Of a DNA stretch of 25,791 nucleotides, positions 16,978-25,791 are shown piece after piece. The notes under the pieces were generated by a model. It ran no database searches, had not been told where the DNA came from, and saw only the letters and a program-made list of their open reading frames with translations. The DNA is from Larix sibirica. Its lineage: Eukaryota; Streptophyta; Pinopsida; Pinales; Pinaceae. The first letter of the stretch is position 1. Each line of letters begins with the position of its first letter. The stretch spans positions 29,655 to 55,445 of the forward strand of contig NWUY0300003731.1 in the NCBI GenBank assembly GCA_004151065.3, written 5' to 3'. The position numbers were made by a program, and so were the translations under genes.

Positions 16978-17295
16978 GTGGTGTCTAGAGATAGTGTTAT
17001 AACATAGAGTGCAATATTGCATGTCATCACACATTTTATCATATTGCTCAACTCAATCTCACTTATTTATACTCGAGTGCCTAACCAATCCCCTTAAGCA
17101 TGGATGATTAAGTCAACTTTAATCATCCAAGTCGGTCCCAAAATATTAAACAACCCTATGAATTTAGGCCTTTTATGTGTTAGTCAGTGAGTCAACCGAC
17201 CCTCACTCACCTAGTTGATTGCCTAGTTAGTCAATGGACCAACCCAAATACACCTCAGTTGAGTCCAAATTTGTGTTTAATCACAAATTCCAACA
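16978..17295 (-). mobile_element. Copia-type LTR 5' portion (candidate)
   Basis: On the minus strand the sequence starts TGTTGGAATTTGTGATTAAA at 17295, a common start of Copia-type LTRs. It carries a TATA box GAGTATAAATAAGTG at 17074-17060, about 220 bases downstream, where the LTR promoter would be. Downstream it merges into the rest of repeat R, so R as a whole could be one long LTR read leftwards. I found no CA end, primer-binding site, target-site duplication or internal coding region. The identical block also runs past the presumed LTR edge (to 17333). Confidence 0.4.
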
Positions 17296-17333
17296 CTTCT
17301 TCTAGAGGTGTAATCGGTGTATTCTTTTATTAG

Positions 17334-17812
17334 AGATGCTAACACTTGAAATTCAGCCTTCGAGTGATTTTAGGGTTTGAAATCGATGCTTGGAAGCAGT
17401 TGATATGTTCTTGATTGAATGCTTGACAAGGGTTAGCTTATCCATGGCACTCAGGAGTCAAGATATAAATATGTTGTCTATGACAATATAAATCATCCTC
17501 ATCCTCCTATACAACTTAGCTTCTAATTTTGCTTAGTTGGAAATGTAAATGAATTTTTCTGATTACCTGATAGGAACCCTTAGATGTTTTTCCTACTAAG
17601 CCACACCAAAAAAGCAATCCCAGGGACTTTGGCAATCTCTAAATCCTCAATTGTGAACAATAGGTAATAAAAATGTCAATCAACTTCAAGGTAAAAGTTT
17701 AGAACTTTATTTTCAATATTAAACTTCAGAACTAGCTAAAGGAGCTGTGAATTCACTGGTTAACTTCGGTGAATTTTTGCATCCTTGACTTTAAGTTAGA
17801 ACTAATATACTA
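17334..17812. other. AT-rich intergenic DNA, nothing recognised
   Basis: About 480 bases with no open frame of interest, no tandem repeat and no element edge. It belongs to the 1,511-base stretch between the two copies of the large repeat and is present once in the window. Confidence 0.45.
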
Positions 17813-18060
17813 TGGTTTGAATCAGTTTTATCGAAACCAGACCGGAACCGGTAAAACCAGTGGATCCGACCAGTTCACAGGCCCAACCAGTCTAGTTAGG
17901 TGCCTAAACCGAAAAGCTCCCGATTTTGTCCTGGACCGGTTGTGAACCAATCGGTTCTGTATGGAACTGGACCAAAACCGTTGAACCAGCCGATTTGGCC
18001 GGTTCCATACGAAACTAGTCGGTCCATGCTCTGTTGTACCACCACGACAGGGTACCCACA
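17813..18060. repeat. ACCGGTT-rich dispersed repeat
   Basis: This stretch is crowded with ACCGG, CCGGTT, GGACC and AACCAG words on both strands and is richer in GC than its surroundings. It includes an 11-of-12 inverted pair, gtatggaactgg (17959-17970) with ccggttccatac (17999-18010). Similar 'CCGGTT/AACCGG' non-autonomous repeats are widespread in plant genomes. Neither end nor any target-site duplication could be fixed, so I do not assign a superfamily. Confidence 0.5.
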
Positions 18061-18228
18061 TTTTTCAAATTTAGAAAAAAATATAAAAAACTCTTCTCAT
18101 AAAGATTCTAACCTAACCCTAAGCCCCTACTCATGCTATTTAAAGACCCCCATTTATAGCCTCTTTGTTGATGTATTTTGGTTCAAAACTTCAGAGATGT
18201 ATTGCACTCAATGCTACTTTGGTTATTT
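18061..18228. other. Unclassified sequence up to the assembly gap
   Basis: About 170 AT-rich bases with no feature, ending at the N at 18229. Confidence 0.5.
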
Positions 18229-18229
18229 N
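18229..18229. other. Assembly gap or ambiguous base (N)
   Basis: A single N directly before the second copy of the 6,074-bp repeat. A join of two contigs with an unknown gap length is likely. An open frame of 143 codons across it (17900-18331) is therefore not real evidence of coding. Confidence 0.95.
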
Positions 18230-20052
18230 ATACAATTATTCCTCCCACTGTTTGATTCCCCTCTTCTTGTTAGCCACATATGTTTTGTGAAAGTCATAGC
18301 AAATGCTAATGACTTTCCACTTCAATGTTGATAGGGTTACACATGTAATCAAAGGAAAAGTCTTTCAAAAAAAATCACATGATGGACCTAACAAAGCGCA
18401 TGATACCCATACTAAGATTCAAAAAGTATGATTGTTCTGCATCTTCTACATGCCTTTTATACAAAACAATGATAGTTAGAAAATTATGCGAATGACTTAA
18501 GGCAAATGTTTATTAAACTTTCACATGTTAAAGACCAGATTACCCTGTATCTATAAATTACGATAGTGATAGTCGAACATGCAAACATGCTCAATCGATA
18601 CCAACCAAGTCATATGAACGATCTACCACATGGCCATCTCCAATGAGAAAGCATGGTTAATGTTCCATTGTTGGACAAGGATGCCACCAATACGGTTCGA
18701 GTATCGTGTAGCTATGAAAATTGCGTCAACATACACATTTTTCACTTCATCCATACACCGTTCACATAAACATCATGTATCGTCTCCCTTTGGTCAAAAG
18801 TGTTTATCATAGCTTATTTATAAGCCCTACAAAATAAACCATTTTATTTTATTAAAACAAAGTAGAGAAAAATGTGCCTAAGATTGTAAAATCTTTAAAA
18901 GGATAGATTGCTTGAGGATTTGAAAAATCTCTAATCTAACAATCTTTTGAATGGTCATTACATTAGCCTTTCTCTTCAATAACAAGGACCAAAGTTTTTC
19001 ATACAATCCCTTTTAATCTTGGTCCTTTAATGCTTTGAGGATTCTTGAAAGGTAGGTTTATCCTTATATAAGGAAGCACCAAACCCCATAAGCATTTCTA
19101 ATTTCCATTTTGAAATCTTCTCATTACCAAGGTGCACGTCTTTCTTTTTTCTTATTGTAGAGGAAAAAAATAGGAATAAAAACCTAACGCATAGAACAAC
19201 ATCAAACAAAACAACACATTTCTCCTCCATACATGAATGCCCACCTACCATGAAAACTTTTTGGTTGAAATCTACCTTCAACCATCTCTAATATCATTGC
19301 TCTACCATTTTTGTCTCCCTTGTCATACTTACTCCACATTATCTGCCAATAGATAGTAAGTAGTAGTTCAATGCTTTCATCAATGCTTGCAGTTCCAAAT
19401 TCACCTCAACTTACATATGCTCCTCTATCATTGATTTGCCGCTCTTATTTTAAGTAATGATTTTTATAGACTCACAGTTTCCTTGTTCATATCCAAATTC
19501 AAAATTTGACTGAAAAAAAGCTTTTATTCATCTCACCTTCCAACACTAAACCTATAAATAAAAATTACATTTGTCCCTAAAGGTAGATCCACAACTAAAG
19601 GTTGCAAGCTTAGACATCAATTATTTCCAACCATGTCACAACATTTATAATACATCCATAATACGAAGTGCCATGCATGCTTAAATCTTGCTTATACATC
19701 ATACTCTATATAATATATTGCATACAACTCACAAATAGATCCACTGTGCAATTGTACCATAAAACTTGTTAAACTTGTTAAAAAGTTCAAACTGCTTACC
19801 CTTTTATTTTTATTTGATATTTAATTGGTGAGACTCCAAGATCAAATCTAGTTCTATACTTATTAGGGACCCATATTCTATTATGGTGCAAAAGATGCGT
19901 ACAAGTGAAAGTATCTCACAATTGTTCTCCCCCTAGTCTCAATGACCTAGGGAAGTCTCAATATTATTTCCAAATCCTCAACTTCGCCATAGGAGGAATA
20001 ATCTCATATATAGTAAAGACCCAATTGTTCAACTTCGTGTATCATGAAGAAT

Positions 20053-20366
20053 GATAAGCCCCCCACCCGTACAAGCATTTGGCCCAACGGTTTCGTGGAT
20101 CTCGACAAGGCCTATTGAGGCACTACATCCAAGCAAATCCCCAAGTGTTGAGAACAAGTGATTTTGCAAAGTTCATTGGCAACCAAAGCTTGTAGCCCCT
20201 AGTTGCCAAGCAAAAACCTCCTTTGGTAGTCTCTCGGGACTAGTTTGGTCCTCAAGTATTTGATTGGCTTAGCCCCATCTTTCTCCAAGTATTTATAAGG
20301 TGGTTTTATAAGTCTTCAATTTCATTATACATTTGTAACATCTTCTGGCCCCTTTCGGACCACAAC
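20053..20366. other. Promoter-like, possible LTR fragment, second copy
   Basis: Second instance of the TATA-containing stretch at 12468-12781. The same doubts apply. Confidence 0.22.
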
Positions 20367-22214
20367 AGATTGGAATTTAGGAGATGCCCAACTCTCTCTA
20401 CAATGACATTGCCAATACCTCAACCGAGGAAGACTTTGTTGACTTGCCATAAATCCACTCTATGCCCGGTACTTTTTAACGAGTTTTATAGCGTCAAGTT
20501 GTGCATCAGCTCCATCTATCTTCAAAATCTGAAATCTAGGTGGATGATATCTTCAAATGCTAAACCTTTGACAACATCAACACTCTTTCGGAAACCAAAA
20601 AGTCTCATTCTGCACAATGCTCTCTTGATTGATGTTGCCTTGTACACATCACTATCTTTCAAGAAAAGGCTTTGCTGTCAACCTCAGTAGTCATGTACTT
20701 CTAATTGCCACAAACTGTTTTTTCCAAAAAGACACTTCTTTGTTCAGAATTTCACTCTGACCATCATGAACTATAGAATTTCACTCTGACCATCATGAAC
20801 TATAGTTTTGCACTTACCTTGCACTCAATTCCCTACTTTTCTTCCTTAATTTTATACCCTTCTCCAGATCACCTTTAGATCCTTGTTAGGCTCTACAAAG
20901 AACACAGTATCACAAACAAAAAAACAAACCTACAATCAAATGTACCAACCATAAAACATGATGCCCAACAATTATAAATCCTCCATAATGTCATTGATGA
21001 GCTAGACACCAGGTTCGTGTTTCAAAATCTTTATCTACCACAAAAATCTTAAGAGTCTTTTACAATTCCATGATGAACCCCCACAGTCTTGCCCTTAATA
21101 CATACTGCAATCGACTTCCTCACTAGGGCCTCCTGGAGAACCATATCATACTCCTTAAAGTCCATGAAATTAAGCGAACTGCATGAGGAAGGACAGATCT
21201 AAACAGTACAAGATACAGTATGACCATTTGTACCAAGTTGGTATTTAACATACCTTGTCTGATGTCCTTCCTACTGATACTACAGAATTTTCATAAAAAT
21301 CTGTCATTACTGAGCAGAAGAAATATACCAACTAAAAATTATTCCAAATACGATAGTTATCCAGACCCCATATTCAAGCCAATTCCAAAAACTAACACAA
21401 CAAAGCAGATGGAACTCAGATCGCCACTTGTATAGGTTTGACTAAAAATGTGCAAATTTATCAGGTAAGGATTTATTTGCACATATCAGGAAACCAGAGA
21501 ACATGGATTTGTAATATATGCATACCTAGAGTAAGGAAACCTGAACTATCCTTCTCTTTTATAATTATTAGCAAGCCTAAATCAATATACATACTACAAA
21601 CACCCTTCCAGTGAAATATGTTGAAACTTGAATTTCTCAACTGGCAATGTGCAATTCCCTGCATACTCTCTTGAGGTGCGTGAAAATTGCTGCACACATT
21701 TTGAAGCGTCCTTGGTGTTTGAGAAAATTTAGTCAGACAATATCCCTAATTGAAAGTATTTTCAATTTCACTACATGTTTCTTTAGTAAAACAATAAACA
21801 TACAGTGATGTGGTCCAAAGTGAACAGAAGCTTGTAGATATTCTAGCTTGATTTCATAGATACAAACTTAAAAGGTTTGAAATCCAGAGAACAAAGGTGA
21901 GAAATTCATTCAGACTATTCAAAAAATGAGTAACCATTCAGACTATTCAAAAAATGATAGGAACAACATTTAGAAATTCAGCACTATGGCACTAATGCCT
22001 TGCGGAATCAAGCAAACATAACCTGTGCATCTAGTCATAAATGGTCAAATCAAAAGTTGGGGCAAATGAAACAATGGATTGCAAAAGAAATGGGGAAAGA
22101 CAACTCGACTGAGATTAATGATGATCTCAGTAATCCTTCCTTGCCATGATGCCAGGCAAGGACAGGTCAATCAATTAGAACTTGGGAACTTCAAAAAGAC
22201 ATCTATATCAATAG

Positions 22215-22890
22215 GGAGATGGTAAGATCCAGACTAATAGAGAATCCAGTGGTGCTAGTGTCCAGTGCCATGCAAAGAGCCATCAGAGCCTTCTTTTCAG
22301 CAATTACAGCCGTGAAGAGAGGTATCAAAACTGCCTTTAGCCTACACTAATCAAAAGAGAGTCGGCAATGGAATGTGAAGTGCCTCCAAAGAAGGGGCGA
22401 CAAAGGCTTGGCTGAGATGAATTGAACCAAAAACTAGGGGCTGAGATTGAGGCTTGTCACTCCCCAGCTGTCAGAAAACATTTGGAGCAATGAGCTAGGG
22501 AGGGCACCAATTTGAGGGAGAATGCAAAGCTGTTGGAAATTGAGGAGGCTAAGGAAATCAATTCCTTCTTAGAGGATCCAGGACAAATTCATGGCAGAAT
22601 ATCAAACTAGAGAAAGATGCGATGGAAAGGGACTCACAAGTAAGGGATATTCTAAACCATTTCTCTGAAGTGCAGTATAGCTTGCTAGAGCACAATCTAA
22701 TCCAATGAAAGCCATCTTCAAAGACAGAAAGGGGACCAGAGTCAAGAATGGCTTAGTAGAGCAACGTCTGGAATAACAGGTAGCCACTATGAACCTCACT
22801 CTTGTCCTACTCTTTAACCGTTTGAAGCTGAAGAGTAACTGTGAGTTGGGTGAAAATCGGATAAAGGTGGATCAAAAGGGGGGAGGATGA
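22215..22890 (+). pseudogene. Relic of a coiled-coil coding region, second copy
   Basis: Second instance of 14630-15305, with the same stops and frame changes. Shared lesions show that the decay came before the duplication, or that both are one locus assembled twice. Confidence 0.38.
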
Positions 22891-23287
22891 AAAAGCAAGA
22901 GAATCGCCCCTAGTTGTAAAACAGTTGGCTACTTCTTTTCAAAATCTCTTTTTAAGTTTTGATTGACTGCTATCATGTAAACCTTCTTAATAATCATAAC
23001 TCTCTAGGATAAGCTAGTTAAACAATTGAGGAGCCCGATCAGAAATGGCCAATACAAATGCTCGGATCTCTCCCTGAGCTATTTTGTATCATTATAGTGA
23101 GCCAATCCTGCCCTCCGTCCTGCAACTTTGTACCATTTGTGATCCATGTTAATACAAAATCTCTTCTTACATACCAAACAAACATTTAGAGGTTTTGTTC
23201 AAAAAACTAAGAAAAACTTGATACAAAATAATGGGATTTTCTTAACGGAAATATAATTACTGCATAAACAAATCATAGTTATGATCA

Positions 23288-23474
23288 GTCAAATGGGTTT
23301 AGCTTGGATGGCTGAGAGAAAAAGTTGTTATCCTCTCCACCAGGGTTTAAAACCCACTTGTGACATGTTGGTTCCTCGTGAGCCAATTGTCAATTGGGTC
23401 TGGCAACATACCAGTAATCTCAATTTCATCTATGCACTGGAGGGTGGGACAAGTAGTTACATGTAAAGAAAATG
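23288..23474 (+). mobile_element. tRNA-derived SINE, second copy
   Basis: Identical to 15703-15889, including box A (23300-23311), box B (23344-23354) and the same 15-bp duplication at 23273-23287 and 23475-23489. Because even the target site is the same, it is not an independent insertion. Confidence 0.82.
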
Positions 23475-23651
23475 TCATAGTTATGATCAATAATTATTTT
23501 TCTGCAGAAATAATCTTGCCCCACCCTCACACTTAAGCACTCCCCCTTCCTCCCCAGAATTTATGGATGGAAGGTGCATCGACTGCCAACCGCAAAAGTC
23601 ACTAATATCCCCGACATACCCAATGGGAATTAAACTAAGTTACCAAAAACG

Positions 23652-24303
23652 TCTAGGACCAGGGGGGATACACCATTCCCCATTTCGGAAACTGAAACGG
23701 AGGGGATACGGCTTGGAAACGGTATTGAAACACTTCCAAGCTGTATCCAAAATACAAAACATTTCCAAGCCGTTTCCAGCTATTTCTTGAAATGTTTCCA
23801 AGGCGTATCCAAAAAACATAACATTTCCAAGCCATTTTCAACCATTTCTTGAAATGTTTCCCAGTCATTTTCAATTGTTTCCAGTCGTTTCCTAAAACAT
23901 TTCCTAATTTTCTAAAACGTTTCAGCTGCTACAGGGCAAGTTTCCATCTAGAAGTAGTGATTTTTTTACATGAAAAAATACAAATAAATAACCCTCAAGA
24001 CAAACTATAAAACCCTAACCCTAAATTGAGCCTCAAAATTTAATATAAAACCTCAAATCTTATAATCAAGATCTAAACCCTAATCTTAAATTGATGAACG
24101 GTAATCTTTTTTTATGTCCCATGGTTTTTTCCTCATTGTATTTTTCCAAAAATAATAGGAGCTTACTTTTGGTTCAAAAACCACTAATCTATGGACATTT
24201 TATTGCATCAAATGCTTGTCTACTATAGTGTTAGTGTCATAGCCTACTGTAGAAGTGCAATGATTGCTTTATTGTCTTTTTTCTCATCTTTTTTGCCAAT
24301 TCC
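23652..24303. repeat. Repeat R, copy B (partial, cut by the gap)
   Basis: Identical to 16067-16718 and cut off by the N at 24304. Confidence 0.9.
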
Positions 24304-24304
24304 N
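24304..24304. other. Assembly gap or ambiguous base (N)
   Basis: A single N directly after copy 2, followed by a run of 12 T. A 110-codon minus-strand frame across it (24244-24576) is not reliable. Confidence 0.95.
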
Positions 24305-24612
24305 TTTTTTTTTTTTAAGTTATGAAAAAAAATTGAAAATCGCGTGGGGACTCCCCCCTTTTTGTGAGGGGGCGCCCAGATGCCCCCCACCTCTTTGGGG
24401 CATTCCTTGTGCGTTTCCCTGAGTTTTTGGAAAAAAAAGGGGCACAGAGAAACATTTTCCAAGGAAACCCCAAGCCCTCGGGGCATGGGAATCAAGGGGA
24501 GTGCGCCCCCAACCCTAGGGGACACGTCGTTGTCGAACACTCCATTTAAATAATGAACTACTAAAGATCGCTTCATTGTAGGGTTTCAAAAAGAGGTTTT
24601 GAACATGGAACT
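24305..24612. other. C/G-homopolymer-rich stretch of unknown origin
   Basis: After a T-run the sequence becomes markedly different from its surroundings, with many runs of four or more C or G between 24337 and 24522 (ggggactcccccc, gagggggcgcccagatgcccc, aaggggcac, ccctcggggcatggg, ctaggggacac). Short complementary words, such as ggggcat and atgcccc, allow folding. It lies just left of the start of repeat R copy C and could be part of the same element, as copy C has its own left flank unlike that of copy A. No coding domain was recognised. Confidence 0.45.
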
Positions 24613-25791
24613 TCTAGGACGAGCGGGGGATACATCGTTCCCCATTTCAAAAACTGAAATGAGGGGATACGACACTGAAACATTTCCAAGCCGTATCCAA
24701 AAATCATAAACGTTTCCTAGCCGTTTCCAGTTGGAGGGGATATGGTTTGGAAACGACATTGAAATGTTTCCAAGCCATTTCTAGTTGTTTCCTGATTTTC
24801 TGAAACAGTTCAGCTACTACAGGGCAAGATTCTGTCCAGAAATAGTGATTTGTTGACATGAAAAAAAAAAAAAAAAACCCTAAAGGAAAACTATAAAACC
24901 CTAACCCTAAATTGAGCCTTAGAACTTAGATATAAAGCCTCAAATCTTATAAATCAAGATCTAAACCCTAATCCTAAATTGATGAATGGTAATCTGAATT
25001 TTTATGTCTCATAGTTCTTTTCACATTGTGTTTTCCAAAAATGATAGAGGTTTACTTTTGGTTAAAAGAACCACTGGTTTGTGGACATTTTATGTCATCA
25101 AATGTTGGTTTTCTATAGTTAGTGTCATAGCCTATGACTGTTTTGTTGTTTTTTTCTCAGTTTTTTTGCCAATTGCTGAACTTTGTTGCAAATAAACCCC
25201 AATGACTTACATATGTGATAAAACAACTTGCATATCAAAATTGATACGGTTGCAATTTCAATGCTATAAAATAGCATATTGCATTTATGAAGGGTTACAT
25301 GAACCAACACTCATTTCCAATAATCTTCCAATAGGCAAATTCTCCATATGATATATATGTGATATTTTAATCTTATTTCAAGCATTTTTATCAGTATAAA
25401 CCATAAAATGTAAACAACATATCCAAGGGAACTCGGTGGTGTCTAGAGATAGTGTTATAGCATAGAGTGCAATATTGCATGTCATCACACATTTTATCAT
25501 ATTGCTCAACTCAATCTCACTTATTTATACTCGAGTGCCTAACCAATCCCCTTAAGCATGGATGATTAAGTCAACTTTAATCATCCAAGTCGGTCCCAAA
25601 ATATTAAACAACCCTATGAATTTAGGCCTTTTATGTGTTAGTCAGTGAGTCAACCGACCCTCACTCACCTAGTTGATTGCCTAGTTAGTCAATGGACCAA
25701 CCCAAATACACCTCAGTTGAGTCCAAATTTGTGTTTAATCACAAATTCCAACACTTCTTCTAGAGGTGTAATCGGTGTATTCTTTTATTAG
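24613..25791. repeat. Dispersed repeat 'R', copy C, diverged on the left and near-identical on the right
   Basis: Aligns to 16067-17333. From 24613 to about 25435 it differs from copy A at many positions and has several small indels, including a shorter GTTTCC array and an A-run at about 24862-24877. From 25436 to 25791 only one difference was found (25460 g against 17002 a). Its right end is outside the window. Confidence 0.85.
25436..25753 (-). mobile_element. Copia-type LTR 5' portion (candidate), copy C
   Basis: Counterpart of 16978-17295: LTR-like start TGTTGGAATTTGTG at 25753 on the minus strand and the TATA box at 25532-25518. The same limits on confidence apply. The two copies have the same orientation. 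Confidence 0.4.

Larger units (their letters stand above)
16067..17333. repeat. Dispersed repeat 'R', copy A (LTR-like at its right end)
   Basis: This stretch aligns with 24613-25791 in the same order: a TCTAGGAC start, a ggggatac block, many GTTTCCAAGCC words, ctacagggcaag, a cctaaccctaaattgagcct block, atcaagatctaaaccctaat, then the aaataaaccccaatgactt and aagggttacatgaaccaaca blocks. Up to 16977 the two copies differ at roughly one base in seven with small indels. From 16978 they are almost identical. The homology reaches the end of the window, so the right limit of R is unknown. Confidence 0.8.
18230..24303 (+). repeat. 6,074-bp direct duplication, copy 2
   Basis: Same sequence as 10645-16718, offset 7,585, with N directly before and directly after. 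It contains the second instance of each feature described there: 29-bp tandem (20746-20803), 28-bp tandem (21907-21957), twin hairpins (22108-22161), coiled-coil relic (22215-22890), SINE (23288-23474), 62-bp tandem (23758-23881) and the first 652 bases of repeat R (23652-24303). Confidence 0.95.

Noticed and set aside
17900-18331. 143-codon open frame on the + strand
   Set aside because: It crosses the N at 18229 and joins an ACCGGTT repeat to the start of copy 2.
24244-24576. 110-codon open frame on the minus strand
   Set aside because: It crosses the N at 24304 and is made of repeat R and C/G-rich low-complexity sequence.

Overview
This is plant nuclear DNA and almost certainly non-genic. 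It is AT-rich and built from decayed retrotransposons. The organism call rests on two LINE elements of the plant L1 type (DUF4283-type ORF1, endonuclease, reverse transcriptase, zf-RVT linker, C-terminal RNase H), a tRNA-derived SINE and Copia-like LTR sequence. I cannot tell gymnosperm from angiosperm. I found no intact host gene, no rRNA or functional tRNA gene and no CRISPR array. No coding region is clearly functional. 

Layout: (1) 1-6258 is an old, near full-length LINE on the + strand ('LINE-A'). Its ORF1 and ORF2 are broken by many stops and frameshifts, but the domain order is clear. (2) 6384-9935 is a second, younger-looking, 5'-truncated LINE ('LINE-B', 6399-9920). It ends in poly(A) and is bounded by a perfect 15-bp target-site duplication. 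It carries an unusually long region after RNase H with two unrecognised reading frames. (3) 9936-10716 is AT-rich sequence with three local tandem repeats. (4) 10645-16718 is a 6,074-bp segment that reappears, apparently without any difference, at 18230-24303 (offset 7,585). The second copy is flanked on both sides by a single N (18229 and 24304), so an assembly duplication is the leading explanation. Within this segment lie a relic of a coiled-coil coding region (14630-15305), a tRNA-derived SINE with a perfect 15-bp target-site duplication (15703-15889), twin hairpins, small tandem repeats and the start of a longer repeat. (5) 16067-17333 is a repeat with an internal 62-bp tandem and, at its right end, a minus-strand sequence that looks like the start of a Copia-type LTR. 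A diverged copy occupies 24613-25791. Identity between the two jumps from roughly 85-88% to almost 100% at 16978/25436. (6) 17813-18060 is an ACCGGTT-rich dispersed repeat. 24305-24605 is a C/G-homopolymer-rich stretch unlike its surroundings. 

Nothing here works as a pathway. The history readable from the sequence is repeated retrotransposition into non-coding DNA, followed by decay and by a duplication that is probably technical. The most defensible new observations are the SINE with its target-site duplication, the exactly delimited LINE-B with its extra 3' reading frames, the N-bounded identical duplication, and the mosaic identity of the right-end repeat.
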